From: Candidatus Melainabacteria bacterium
GTDB lineage: Bacteria > Cyanobacteriota > Vampirovibrionia > Obscuribacterales > Obscuribacteraceae
Assembly: GCA_016716405.1 (NCBI GenBank)
Contig: JADJWK010000001.1
Coordinates: 744,001-808,000 of the forward strand
Direction of reading: 5' to 3'
Length of the DNA: 64,000 nucleotides
Shown here: positions 43,525 through 52,644 of the stretch, in pieces
How the letters are laid out: each line of letters begins with the position of its first letter
Numbering within the stretch: the stretch's first letter is position 1
Translations under genes and position numbers: made by a program
Notes under the pieces: model-generated
Told to the model about the DNA's origin: nothing
Database searches by the model: none
What the model saw: the letters and a program-made list of their open reading frames with translations, nothing else

Positions 43525-44868
43525 TTGATCAACGAAAAACGAGCCAGGAATCTGATCCAGTCCGTCATCGAGTATGCGGGCGGGCGAGCCGATGGTGTCG
43601 AAGTGACCATCGATAGCTCCGATGTGGCGACATCGCGCTTCGCCAATAACGAGATGACCCAGAATCAGGCGCCGTCCTGCGACAGGCTCTCGGTCAGGCT
43701 GCTTTCCGGCAGGCGGCAGATCCGCATGAGCAGCGACGACATAACCAGCAGTGGTATCAGGGAGCTGGTGGACAATGCCCTTTCCGCAGTTTCTTTTGTG
43801 GCTCCCGACGACGATATCGAGCCCCTGGCCGGGCCCGAGAGCGAAAGCGTGACCTGCTCGCGTTTCGACAGGAGGGTTGGCAGGATGAGCGCGGCGGATC
43901 GGGCAGAATCCATCGAGAAGATCATCGACCAGGCTCGAGCCGCCGCTTTGAATTCTTCCGGAGTCGTGGCCAGCGGTACCCTCACTCATGCCATCGGCAA
44001 TTCCCGGGGATTGTTCGAGTTTCATCGAGAGACCCATGCCGAGTGCTCGGTGACTGTCACCGCGGAAGACTCGAGCGGCTGGGCGAAGATGGTCAGCCCG
44101 CACGCCGACCGGGTCGACTTCGAGTCCCTCGGGCGCACGGCCCTTTCCAAAGCCACCCTGTCGGCGCGCCCCCGGGAGATCGCACCCGGCTCTTACACGG
44201 CCATCCTGGAGCCTTCCGCGGTGCTGGACCTGCTCGGATTTCTTCTCTGGGACTTCGCCGGCACCAGCCATATCGACCGGCGATCCTGCCTGCTCGGCCA
44301 GCTCGGCGAGAAGGTTTTCGGTGAGAATGTCTCGATTTTCGATGACGCCTATCACGGCGAGCAGGCCGGTGCTCCTTTCGACGGTGAAGGCCTCAGGCGT
44401 ATGCGGGTGCCGATTGTCGAGAAGGGGGTCTTGAAGGGTCTCGTCTACGGGCGCCGGAGCGCTCGCAAAGCGGGAGCCGAGCCTACCGGCCATGGTCTGC
44501 CGGTGCCGAGCAATATGGGTGACTATCCCATGAACCTGGTCATGGAGGGCGGCGAGCACGACCTCGACGATATGATCCGCAGCACGGACAGAGGGATTCT
44601 TCTCTCCCGGGTCTGGTATGTAAGGGATGTCGACCCGGCCAGGAAGATCCTCACCGGTATGACCCGGGATGGCACTTTCACGGTGGAGAAGGGAGAGATA
44701 GCAGGCGGGATCAAGAATCTCCGCTTCAATGTAAGCCTCAAAGACCTGCTCAACAATGTGATTATGCTCGGCACCTCGGCAAGAGCGGCAGGAGAAGAGA
44801 CTTTCCCGGCGGTGGTCCCGGCCCTGAAAGTGGATGGCTTTCGCTTTACCGAGACCACCAGGTTTTGA
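43525..44868 (+). CDS. tldE: TldE/PmbA protein
   Basis: 447 residues. TldE is the non-catalytic partner of TldD in the heterodimeric protease. Segments: GADGVEVTIDSSDVATSRFANNEMTQN at the start, GVVASGTLTHAIGNSRGLFEFHRE, an F-P/G-T family core, VVEKGVLKGLVYGRRSA and the C-terminal VPALKVDGFRFTETTRF. No HExxxH, as expected for TldE. The start is TTG 43525 after AGGACTAGAA; no ATG is available at that place. Confidence 0.92.
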   Translation: MINEKRARNLIQSVIEYAGGRADGVEVTIDSSDVATSRFANNEMTQNQAPSCDRLSVRLLSGRRQIRMSSDDITSSGIRELVDNALSAVSFVAPDDDIEPLAGPESESVTCSRFDRRVGRMSAADRAESIEKIIDQARAAALNSSGVVASGTLTHAIGNSRGLFEFHRETHAECSVTVTAEDSSGWAKMVSPHADRVDFESLGRTALSKATLSARPREIAPGSYTAILEPSAVLDLLGFLLWDFAGTSHIDRRSCLLGQLGEKVFGENVSIFDDAYHGEQAGAPFDGEGLRRMRVPIVEKGVLKGLVYGRRSARKAGAEPTGHGLPVPSNMGDYPMNLVMEGGEHDLDDMIRSTDRGILLSRVWYVRDVDPARKILTGMTRDGTFTVEKGEIAGGIKNLRFNVSLKDLLNNVIMLGTSARAAGEETFPAVVPALKVDGFRFTETTRF

Positions 44869-44873
44869 CGCGC

Positions 44874-45893
44874 TCAGTGCGGCGGGCTGAGCATCGATAC
44901 CAGCCCGCGCCGCAGCAGCTCGCTAGCCTGGCTCAACTGTCTGTCCTGCTTGCCCTGCCGGGAGGCGTCCACCTCGATGTCGGGCTTCAGCCCGATCCGG
45001 TGGACTGCTTTGCCGCTGGGCAGGTAGAAGAATGCCGATGAGATCTTGATCGAGGTCTGATTGGGAAAGTCCCAGACTCTCTGAACTATGCCTTTACCGA
45101 AAGTCGTCTCCCCTACGAGAACGGCACGGCCATTGTCTTTGAGCGATCCGGCCAGCATCTCGGCTGCCGATTTGGTGCGGCAGTTCACCAGCACCGCCAT
45201 CGGTTTGAGTCCCGTGAGATTGAGATTCCGGCAGGTCCTGATCTTCTCGTCGCCTACTATATCGAGCTCGCAATCTTGCTCCAGGACGAGCTCCTCTCTG
45301 TAGGATCTTTCGCTGCTGGTACCTTCCATGGTGACGAATTTTCCCTGATCGGCGAGCAGGGAGAAGATGTCGAAAGCGGTGTCGATGCTGCCTCCCCAGT
45401 TATCTCTCAGGTCGATGATATAGCCGTGAGCGGTCCGGAGCTGGAGGAGGGCCGCCCGGGTCTCCTCCAGGGTGTTGTCTGAATTGAAAGTGCTGATTCG
45501 CAGATAGCCGATGCCAGTCGGGAGCTGGCGCCGCTCTACTACATGCCTGCTTCTTCCCAGCTCTTTGCGCATTTCTGTGGCTTTCCGGTTGCGGTAGTAA
45601 GTGTATTCATCGGAAAGGGAGTCGAGCATGCGGTTGATGGCAGCCTCGGCTTGATCCGTGGTTCTCAGCGAACCGTCGAAGCGGTGCCGCCATGAGGACC
45701 AGGAATCAAGACGGTCCCGGAAGAGGAAATAGTTGTCCACCAGTCTCCAGACCTCGTCGTAGAGATCCTCGAGGTCCCGGGCGCTGGGTCCTGATCTGGC
45801 GTAGGCTGTCTGGCTCTGGTTCTCCGGCAAGACTGCTATGCCTGGCAGGAGAAGGGCCAGCAACAGTACGAGTACTGTAGTTAGATGCTTCAT
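44874..45893 (-). CDS. S41-family C-terminal processing-type serine protease
   Basis: 339 residues. A signal peptide (LVLLLALLLPGIAVLP) sends it across the membrane. The S41 core follows: IGYLRISTFNSDNTLEE, YIIDLRDNWGGSIDTAFDIFSLL, nucleophile Ser in TKSAAEMLAGSLKD and Lys in GETTFGKGIVQ. No separate PDZ domain is obvious, so it is shorter than CtpA. It is convergent with tldE, five bases away. No clear ribosome binding site is seen before the ATG. Confidence 0.88.
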   Translation of the reverse strand: MKHLTTVLVLLLALLLPGIAVLPENQSQTAYARSGPSARDLEDLYDEVWRLVDNYFLFRDRLDSWSSWRHRFDGSLRTTDQAEAAINRMLDSLSDEYTYYRNRKATEMRKELGRSRHVVERRQLPTGIGYLRISTFNSDNTLEETRAALLQLRTAHGYIIDLRDNWGGSIDTAFDIFSLLADQGKFVTMEGTSSERSYREELVLEQDCELDIVGDEKIRTCRNLNLTGLKPMAVLVNCRTKSAAEMLAGSLKDNGRAVLVGETTFGKGIVQRVWDFPNQTSIKISSAFFYLPSGKAVHRIGLKPDIEVDASRQGKQDRQLSQASELLRRGLVSMLSPPH

Positions 45894-46096
45894 GGAGGTA
45901 GTTGAGAAAAAGTGTCGTTACAGGTGGCAGGTACCCGGGTGGGGCGGTGGAAGCCGCTTCTGGAGCCGGTTGGTGTGGTGTGCCACTACTACTATGGCAC
46001 ACAGTGACGCTTTTGAAAAGAGGTGGAGTGTCGGAGATGCCCTGTCTAAGCCGGGTTGTGCTGCCTCTAGTTGCCAGCCGAAGACGCCGAAAAAGA

Positions 46097-46124
46097 GATA
46101 ATCACGCTGGGGTGCGTGATTATC
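46097..46124 (-). terminator. intrinsic terminator of the recombinase gene
   Basis: GATAATCACGC pairs perfectly with GCGTGATTATC around six bases. On the minus strand it is followed by TCTTTTTC, 27 bases after the recombinase stop codon. Confidence 0.85.
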
Positions 46125-46151
46125 GAGGGTTTCAAGAATTTCCCGGATTGC

Positions 46152-47033
46152 TCAGCTCCTGAGTCCTTCCATGGCCTGGTGCGCATCGAAGCTCCGATCC
46201 ACCGAATAGCGCCTGGTGGTTTCGATGGTTCGGTGACCGCCGATCTGGGCGACCAGGAGCAGATCGTTTCCATTCTTGACCAGGTTGCTCAGGCAGGTGT
46301 CCCGGAGGACCTGGGCAGATAGGTTGAGATGGGCCCTGTGACCGATCTTGCGCACGATCAGATCGACGCCGACTGTGGACAGGCGTTTGCCCTGAGGGTT
46401 CAGGAAAAGCGCTTGCTCCCCGGCTTCGCCGAATTTCTTGTGACGGTCGATGAGCCACTGGACGATGGCCCGGCGAGCCACTGTATTGAGTGGTATCACT
46501 CTGCCGTCCTTGACGGTAATTCGACCTGTGTGAGCCGTGATGTAGACATCCTCGACATCGAGAGCCACGCACTCGCCGATTTTGATGCCGGTGTAGAGAA
46601 GCACCAGGGCTATGGCTCTGTCCTTCGTCGATTTGGTCTTGAAGATGGCATTGACGAAGCGCTCCTGCTCTTCGATACTCAACCAGCGCGGTGTCGACTT
46701 CGGCCAGGACTCTCTTTCGATAGATCCAGGATCTATGCCGAGAAAATTGAAGAGGTCCTCGATGGCAGTGAGACTGTTGTTGATCGAGTTGTGACTGGCA
46801 TTGTGGTCGTTTTTCAAATGCTCTTTGTATTGACTGATGACCTCTTCCCAGCTCCTCGATCCGGTCAGGGACATGCTGAGAAGGCTTTCACGCTCATACA
46901 GATAAGTGAGGAATTTCTTGTTTCTCGATAGATAGGCCCTCTTGGTATGGGCTGAAAGCTGCTTTTCAGACAGCTCTCGCTCATATCGGGCTACAATATC
47001 CGTCAGGTCCGATGGAAGAATTAGCTTTACCAT
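46152..47033 (-). CDS. tyrosine recombinase-like protein with altered catalytic residues
   Basis: 293 residues from ATG 47033. It has the XerC/D layout: an N-terminal SAM-like domain (KQLSAHTKRAYLSRNKKFLTYLYERE) and a C-terminal catalytic domain. Against XerD, the first catalytic Arg in the TGLR motif is Lys (LLYTGIKIGE) and the His of HxxR is Gln (SAQVLRDTCLSN). Arg II, the late His (IGGHRTIETT) and Tyr (RRYSVD) remain. Catalysis may be weak or lost. It lies beside cluster F, which fits a past role in mobility. The gene stands alone with its own terminator. Confidence 0.82.
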   Translation of the reverse strand: MVKLILPSDLTDIVARYERELSEKQLSAHTKRAYLSRNKKFLTYLYERESLLSMSLTGSRSWEEVISQYKEHLKNDHNASHNSINNSLTAIEDLFNFLGIDPGSIERESWPKSTPRWLSIEEQERFVNAIFKTKSTKDRAIALVLLYTGIKIGECVALDVEDVYITAHTGRITVKDGRVIPLNTVARRAIVQWLIDRHKKFGEAGEQALFLNPQGKRLSTVGVDLIVRKIGHRAHLNLSAQVLRDTCLSNLVKNGNDLLLVAQIGGHRTIETTRRYSVDRSFDAHQAMEGLRS

Positions 47034-47265
47034 GTTTGTTCTGGCTCTCGGGTTGCACACTGGTGTGGTGGAGGGGGGTGTTCTGGACAGGGTCGCTGCC
47101 GTGATATCGCGACTTTCCACACGGTAAAATTCGGATGTGGCTAAAATGTACCTTGCATGGGAGAATTCCCATGCGCTTCGTAATTCTACGTAGCCGGCAG
47201 CTATCCTTACTTATGTCAATTTTTTTGCTGTTCAGCCCTTGAACCCACCAGTCACTGTTTTGTTG

Positions 47266-47289
47266 TACTAAAAGAGATAGTAAAACATC
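47266..47289 (+). repeat. cluster-end motif, site 5
   Basis: TACTAAAAGAGATAGTAAAA, the best fit to the consensus, at the 3' end of minus-strand cluster F directly beyond its terminator. Flanking GTTTTG and AAAAC extend its symmetry. Confidence 0.7.
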
Positions 47290-47293
47290 CGAG

Positions 47294-47360
47294 AAAAACT
47301 GAAGGCAGAAAGCATCGAGCCATGGATGTTAAGTCCAGGACTCTCTGCCTCTGCCTTCAG
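47294..47360 (-). terminator. intrinsic terminator of cluster F
   Basis: CTGAAGGCAG and CTGCCTTCAG form a perfect ten-base-pair stem around a 42-base loop. On the minus strand TTTTTCTC follows at once. Confidence 0.8.
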
Positions 47361-47384
47361 CGCCCTTCTCTGAATGGATTTCGA

Positions 47385-47723
47385 TTAGGCGAAGAAGCCG
47401 CCGGGCTCGAAGGAGGCGAACGCCAGCCTGCCGGTGCGCGGGTCGCGCATGAGCAGGAGCGTGCCGCCGTCATCGGTCTCGATGGTGTCCTCGTCGTTCA
47501 TGGCGCCGACGTCGTTGCCGAAGCTGTCGTCGAGTTCGACGACGGTCCCCTCGCACACCCCGCTCTGGCAGATCTGCCGGAGCTCGAAGCGGGTGCGCTG
47601 CCGCTCGGCGATGCGCCGGCGGTCGACCTCGGGGTCGCGGAAGTTGTCCTCCCAGCCGGGGCCGGAGAGGCTGTTGTTGATGCGCTTCAGCTTGCCGCCG
47701 GGCTGCTCCACGAACTTCTTCAT
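47385..47723 (-). CDS. unknown 112-residue acidic protein
   Basis: Starts at ATG 47723 (GGAG upstream). A basic first third (KKFVEQPGGKLKRIN), then charged residues and CQSGVCEGTVVELDDSFGNDVG, where the two Cys could pair or bind metal. It ends in GTLLLMRDPRTGRLAFASFEPGG, which looks like a small beta-sheet. No family recognised. Last gene of cluster F. Confidence 0.65.
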   Translation of the reverse strand: MKKFVEQPGGKLKRINNSLSGPGWEDNFRDPEVDRRRIAERQRTRFELRQICQSGVCEGTVVELDDSFGNDVGAMNDEDTIETDDGGTLLLMRDPRTGRLAFASFEPGGFFA

Positions 47724-47756
47724 GCAGTTTTCTCCATTCTTGGTTTTTGGAAATGG

Positions 47757-47816
47757 CGGAGAGGCCACCGTATCTGGTGGTGACCTCCCCGCCGGGACCT
47801 CCGGTGAACCGGAGGG
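47757..47816 (-). terminator. two hairpins between truD and the next gene
   Basis: CCTCCGGTTCACCGGAGG (47798-47815, minus strand) and a longer imperfect hairpin GGAGG...CCACC/GGTGG...CCTCC (47758-47788) follow the truD stop. Confidence 0.65.
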
Positions 47817-47849
47817 GTACTAAGCGAAGCGAGCGTCAGCCCTGAGGCT

Positions 47850-49322
47850 TCAGCTCTCGTCCCCTTCCCGAGCTCCTCCGTCGCGACCGTTGTTGTTCTG
47901 GTTCGCGTCGAAGTCGAAGAGCATGCCGAGGAAGGTCGTGGCGTAGGCGCCACTACGCAGCCGGAACTTCAGCCGGGCCATGGACTCGTCCGGGCGCTCG
48001 CCCTTGCCGCACTCGTACTCGAGGTCCTGGACGGACACGAACAGAGGACGACGAGGACCGCAGGCACCCTTCTTCTTCCACGGCTGCAGGAAGATTCGAC
48101 GCACCGTCGGGTCCATTCGCTCGGGCACCGCCTGGGGGCAGTACTTGCGATAGAACTTGATGGCGCGCTTGTCATCCATGAACAGCGGGATCAGAGGCTC
48201 CCCGTGATTGCCGTTGGCGGCATCCTCCGGGGCCAGCGTGATCTTGCCGTCGAGCACGTCGCCGAGCACCCTGTTGAAGAACAGGGACTGGTACGCACCC
48301 ACCCACAGGCTGAAGTCCTCCTGGAGCGACCGCAGCGTCCTCTCGTAGTCGAGGTGCTGAAGAAGCCCCTGGACGATCTTGTGCTCGATCACCAGGTTGT
48401 AGCGCTGGAAGTTCTGCTGCCCCGGGTTGGGACCGCCTTCCTCCAGGATCTCGAGCATGCCCTGCAGATTGCCGATCTGCCTGGCCACCGTCGTTCCGGT
48501 CTGACGAGCCTTCTCCTCCGCATCGGCCCACTCACGAGCGATCCGGGTGCGGATGTTGCAGGCTTCGGGACTTTCCGAGTCGGTGACCTCGGTCAGGAAG
48601 CGCTTGATGCCGGCTTCCGGACCATTCAGGATGAAGTCGTAACCCACCCCGAACAGATTCTGGCGGCGACCGAGCCGCTGGCGACCGAAGGCGTTGGGAA
48701 TCATGATCGTCCCGCACTTCCGACGGAGATTGTCGATGCGCGGTTCGAGGTACTGCTGCAACTGGTCAGGCGTGAGGCCCTTGACGAAAATCTTGATGTC
48801 GAAGTTGTTGCCGATCAGCAGACCCGGACGGAGTGACCGATGCGTACGCCGGGCGTCCTTGATGAAGACGCCGCCGCCGCGACGGTCGAGCTCTGCCATA
48901 TCGGGCATGCAGCAGCGAACGATGGCGTCGTAGTCCAGCTTGTGGCCGTGCTTGGGCACGATGACCACCAGCTGCGACGTGTCGGCCTTCCAGTCCTTGA
49001 GACCGGAGTAGGTGGCCTGGTAGTGATTGGGGTTGAGCCCGATCATCTGCATGACCGCCCGGATGGCCGACGGGGTCGTGTGACGCCGCTTGACCATGAC
49101 CACGGCCACCATGTCACCCTCGCTCCGGTCATCCCAGACTTCGGGATAATCGGACCTGGTGCTCACGGAGAGCCGCACGTCGTCAATGGTCTGCTCTTCG
49201 ACGATAAAAGTGTCGGGGCGCCTCTTGAGGTCGCCCGCGATCCGCGGGTAACGAGTCATGATCGCCAGAACGGAATCCGGGATGAACTCGTCGCCGCTCG
49301 ACATAGCCTTTTCGAGGTTCAT
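47850..49322 (-). CDS. truD: TruD-family tRNA pseudouridine synthase
   Basis: Bacterial TruD makes pseudouridine 13 in tRNA-Glu. 490 residues, longer than the roughly 350 of E. coli TruD and nearer to archaeal/PUS7 forms. Family marks: KRRPDTFIVEEQTID at the start, the catalytic Asp in YSGLKDWKADTSQ, NNFDIKIFVKGLTP, IMIPNAFGRQRLGRRQNLFG and YQSLFFNRVLGDVL. The C-terminal 100 residues include a Cys-containing segment and an Asn/Asp/Gly-rich tail. It begins at ATG 49322. Its place in an accessory cluster of unknown genes is unusual for a tRNA-modifying enzyme. Confidence 0.88.
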   Translation of the reverse strand: MNLEKAMSSGDEFIPDSVLAIMTRYPRIAGDLKRRPDTFIVEEQTIDDVRLSVSTRSDYPEVWDDRSEGDMVAVVMVKRRHTTPSAIRAVMQMIGLNPNHYQATYSGLKDWKADTSQLVVIVPKHGHKLDYDAIVRCCMPDMAELDRRGGGVFIKDARRTHRSLRPGLLIGNNFDIKIFVKGLTPDQLQQYLEPRIDNLRRKCGTIMIPNAFGRQRLGRRQNLFGVGYDFILNGPEAGIKRFLTEVTDSESPEACNIRTRIAREWADAEEKARQTGTTVARQIGNLQGMLEILEEGGPNPGQQNFQRYNLVIEHKIVQGLLQHLDYERTLRSLQEDFSLWVGAYQSLFFNRVLGDVLDGKITLAPEDAANGNHGEPLIPLFMDDKRAIKFYRKYCPQAVPERMDPTVRRIFLQPWKKKGACGPRRPLFVSVQDLEYECGKGERPDESMARLKFRLRSGAYATTFLGMLFDFDANQNNNGRDGGAREGDES

Positions 49323-49483
49323 TGTCGCACCTTCCTATGTCAGTTGCGTTTTAACCGGACACTCCAGGATGGAAGCCGGTCTCTGCGCGATGGTTAGTTC
49401 AGAAGCAACAAAACCGGAACTGCTCTGAGCAGTCCGTTGGTTTTTTGCTGTCAGCTTTCCGGCGAGGCGAAAAGCCTGCCGGA

Positions 49484-50191
49484 TTACTTTCCAGCAAATC
49501 GCGGGAGCAGGTCGGTGAGATACGACATGTGCTGGATGCCCTCGGGCACCTGCTCTGCCGGGATCTCGTGCGGCCTGTCGATGAGCGCTGCTTGCATGCC
49601 GACGCTCGCGGCTCCCACGCAGTCCGCCATCAGGTTGTCGCCAACCATCAGGCACTCACTGGGGTGCACACCGAAGTGGTTTGCCGCCGCCAGGAAGATT
49701 TCTCCTTCGGGTTTGCGATGCCCGACCTTGAAGGAGTAGATGCGGGTATCTTCGGGGAAGAGCTCGCCGAGCCCCAGCTCATCGAAGATGTGGTTGACCG
49801 GGAACGGCCAGAGGTTGCTGACCACGCCGACGATGGCATGCTGCTTGATCAGCGGCACCGTCTTGCGGACATCCCAGAACTCGGCCACGCAACCGGATTC
49901 GCCCTTGAGAATCAGCTGGAACTGCTTCAGCCGCTCCTCATCGAAATTGCATCCGAAGCGCTCGGCAGCAAGCTGCATGAAGCGCCGGGGGTCCGGTTCG
50001 TTGGTCGTCAGACAGAATCTCAAAAACTCGTCGTCCTCCTCGAACTGCTCGGGAGCGGTCGAGTCGAACGGAAGTACCAGCTTGTGACCCATGGTCTTCT
50101 GGAGTCGCCACACCGGTTCACGGCAGTGCGAAGTGACCAGGGTTTTCCACAGGTCGAACAAGACGACTTTGGGAATCGCTTGCGGTTGCAT
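49484..50191 (-). CDS. HAD-superfamily hydrolase
   Basis: 235 residues from ATG 50191 (AAGGAG upstream). HAD motifs: VVLFDLWKTLVTS (motif I; the second Asp is replaced, DLWKT), GVVSNLWPFP (motif II), VGHRKPEGEIF (motif III Lys) and LMVGDNLMADCVGAASVGM (motif IV). The general class is phosphatase or dehalogenase-like. Like the HAD protein at 21170 it has lost the second motif I Asp. Confidence 0.82.
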   Translation of the reverse strand: MQPQAIPKVVLFDLWKTLVTSHCREPVWRLQKTMGHKLVLPFDSTAPEQFEEDDEFLRFCLTTNEPDPRRFMQLAAERFGCNFDEERLKQFQLILKGESGCVAEFWDVRKTVPLIKQHAIVGVVSNLWPFPVNHIFDELGLGELFPEDTRIYSFKVGHRKPEGEIFLAAANHFGVHPSECLMVGDNLMADCVGAASVGMQAALIDRPHEIPAEQVPEGIQHMSYLTDLLPRFAGK

Positions 50192-50290
50192 GAGTTACTC
50201 CTTATCAACAGTTAGACAAGGTGCGCCGGAGCAGGGAGCAAGCTCCCTGCCTCATTTCCGGCGCGGCCCTTCTTGGTTAATGAGTGCGGC

Positions 50291-50959
50291 TCAGACGTTG
50301 AGCCACTTGACCTCGGCGACGACTCCACCGTTCATCAGCGCGATACGCGCCATGGCGGAGTGGACGTCGGAATGCCGGACCCGAAAGCCATGGCGCGCCA
50401 GCTCGCGAAGAGCCTTGGCACGGGACGGCTCCCGGACCCCAGCGACGGCGGCAGCCGTCGCGAGATCTTCGGACGTGTCGAAGTCCTGCATGCCCTGGAG
50501 GTCAGAGGGCAGGTAGGTGATCTCCACCGAGTCGTCACGGAGTACCGTGGACAGGCTCAGTTTGATGGTCACGCGTCCGGCTTCGGCCATGAGCGTGTCG
50601 GCATGGCCCTGGGCGACGGCGGCGGCGGCGCGGTAGGCATCGCTCTCGTCGTAGGCAGGGCTGAAGACGGGCTGGCCGTTGCTCAGGTGGTAGAGGCGGT
50701 AAACGCCGACGGCGGGCTCGTCAGAATCGTGCTTCCAGGCGATGAGGTCCATCACCGTCGCCTTGATCGAGTCCGGAAGGCTCCGGAGCGGCTCGACCAG
50801 GTCACGGGGGATCTCGCTCACCACGCGCTTGCAGGACAGGCAGCTGACCCGATGGTCGTCACCGGGAAGAGCCATACGCTCCTCCTGGGGTGTGCCATCG
50901 ACCAGGCATGCCGGGCAAGTCGTGAAGCCAGAGCGGATGTTTCCCAAGCTTTCGTGCAT
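50291..50959 (-). CDS. unknown protein with N-terminal zinc-ribbon-like cysteines
   Basis: 222 residues from ATG 50959; the binding site is weak (ACCGAAAAGA). CPAC at about residue 15 and CLSC at about residue 40 make a likely zinc ribbon. The rest is helical, with an Ala-rich core (SDAYRAAAAVAQGHADTLM), a beta stretch (RVTIKLSLSTVLRDDSVEITYL) and a C-terminal region of alternating helices. First gene of cluster F. No family recognised. Confidence 0.6.
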   Translation of the reverse strand: MHESLGNIRSGFTTCPACLVDGTPQEERMALPGDDHRVSCLSCKRVVSEIPRDLVEPLRSLPDSIKATVMDLIAWKHDSDEPAVGVYRLYHLSNGQPVFSPAYDESDAYRAAAAVAQGHADTLMAEAGRVTIKLSLSTVLRDDSVEITYLPSDLQGMQDFDTSEDLATAAAVAGVREPSRAKALRELARHGFRVRHSDVHSAMARIALMNGGVVAEVKWLNV

Positions 50960-51556
50960 TCTTTTCGGTCTCTTTCGTCGTGGTTTGACTTGATGGCTGC
51001 GTTTGAGACAGGCAGCCGGACGAATATCGAGAGGCTCGCCAGGGCGGGATTGCCAGGCAAAGTCTCATCGAAAGTCTCAAGAACTCGGCGGAATGTTCGT
51101 TTTGTAGAGATGGTCCGGGTTTTGGTTTGGTTTGCCGAGTTCCTGGAGATGGAAATGAAATATGCCTCCACCTTAGAGATCGTGGCGTTGACAAGCAATA
51201 GCCGGTACTATACGCGTTACACGTCCCCGGGGCCACGCCCGGGTCCCTGCCCCCTGGCTGAGATCCAGTATAGGCAAGCATTCACGGACATGTCCCCGGT
51301 CCGGACCGTAACAATGGCAGGGGCTGTGCAGGGTGCTGCTTGACAACCTGGTATAGATTTAATGCGGTTAATTTGTTAGCGTGGTTGCGCTAGGTTCTGA
51401 GTGTCGTCTAATGTCGGCCCGGGAGCAGGGGGTTGAAAACCATAGTTAGTAAGATTGTGGCTTATAGAATTAAATTCATTAGAGAGCTATCATGATTGTT
51501 AATTAGATCACTCGCGCGGATGCGCGAACACGTCACAAACTACCGGGTTCTTGATC
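50960..51556. other. 597-base gene-free region
   Basis: It probably contains the divergent promoters of cluster F and of the gene at 51557. TTGACA, 15 bases, then TATACG near 51188-51214 resembles a sigma-70 promoter on the plus strand. CCCGGGCGTGGCCCCGGGG-type GC-rich inverted sequence follows. No gene is convincing. Confidence 0.4.
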
Positions 51557-52177
51557 ATGAATGACAGAGAAGTGAAACTACTCGTTTTTGACATGGGTCA
51601 TGTTCTCATCGATTTCGAGTGGGTCTCGGTGTGCAGGCAGTTCGCCACTGCGGCCGGGGTCAGCCTGGAGGAATTCCAGGTCGTCCTCTCCCGGGTGGGT
51701 ACCATGGGATATGAAATCGGGCGGGTGGACACCCGGGAATTTCTCTGCCGGCTCAACGAGCTTCTCGGAACGGAGATCGGTGTGGCCGAGTTCACCAGGA
51801 TGTGGAACCACGAGTTTCGCGAGAATATCGAGATGTCCGATCTTCTCACGCGCTTGAAAGGCTCTTACCCGCTCTATTTGCTTTCGAATACCAATGAGAA
51901 CCACTACGGTTTCATCCAGGAGCGCTTCGATGTCGAGCGACATTTCGACGAGCTGATTCTCTCTCATCTGGTGGAATGCGCCAAGCCTGATCCGGCGATA
52001 TATGAGCACGTCATGGAGCGAAGCGGGCTGAGTCCGTCCGAGTGCCTGTTCGTAGACGATCTCGAGGACAACGTAAGGGCTGCTCGAACGGTGGGAATGC
52101 ATGCCATACTTTTTCGCGGTCATGGCGATCTGATCGAACAATTCACCAGATATGGTATCGAGGTCGCCAGTGTCTGA
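51557..52177 (+). CDS. HAD-superfamily hydrolase (YihX/epoxide-hydrolase N-terminal type)
   Basis: 206 residues from ATG 51557. HAD motifs: LLVFDMGHVLIDFEW (the motif I pattern DMGHVL with Gly/His in the second position is typical of YihX-like members), PLYLLSNTNENHYG (motif II), ECAKPDPAIYEHVMERSG (motif III Lys) and CLFVDDLEDNVRAARTVGM (motif IV). YihX dephosphorylates alpha-glucose-1-phosphate; that substrate is not assured here. The ribosome binding site is weak. Confidence 0.85.
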   Translation: MNDREVKLLVFDMGHVLIDFEWVSVCRQFATAAGVSLEEFQVVLSRVGTMGYEIGRVDTREFLCRLNELLGTEIGVAEFTRMWNHEFRENIEMSDLLTRLKGSYPLYLLSNTNENHYGFIQERFDVERHFDELILSHLVECAKPDPAIYEHVMERSGLSPSECLFVDDLEDNVRAARTVGMHAILFRGHGDLIEQFTRYGIEVASV

Positions 52178-52644
52178 AGCCGGGGCGATCTCTTGAAAAC
52201 TGCCCGGACAGGGGTTTAGGTTACACAACCGTGAAGTTGCGCCAACCTCGCTAATAGTTCTCGACAAGCTCTGGAAGCTTCCGGCTTCATGGTCCCTGAA
52301 GCTTTCTATCTCAGTTGTCGGGCGTTCGCCTGGCGGTTCTGTCTACCTTCCGGAAAAGTACCCCGAAAAAGGAGCGGCTCCCGGTCCGGCTTCCGTTTCG
52401 AATACCGCAAATCGCCAAGTCTCTGAGGTTTCTACCCGTTTTCGGTGGTTGTAATCAGTCTCTTCTCCAGGTTAGCTTCGCTTGTCTTTTCTTATCGCTT
52501 TATCAGTGAGCTTCCGATTCCTGAACTCAATCCAGCCCTGAATTGAAATCACCCGCAGACGCTACGCGTAGCACCGACCCTGGGCTGACTCGAGGCGGAG
52601 TGAGATTCGGAATGCTCGGATTCAACCCAAAGTAGGGAGAACCT
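52178..52644. other. 467-base gene-free region
   Basis: Nothing clear except the perfect palindrome GCTACGCGTAGC at 52561-52572, about 70 bases before the next start. Short frames lack ribosome binding sites. Confidence 0.35.

Noticed and set aside
52315..52509. 64-codon frame between the HAD gene and the membrane protein gene
   Set aside because: No ribosome binding site, basic random-like composition and no neighbour relation.
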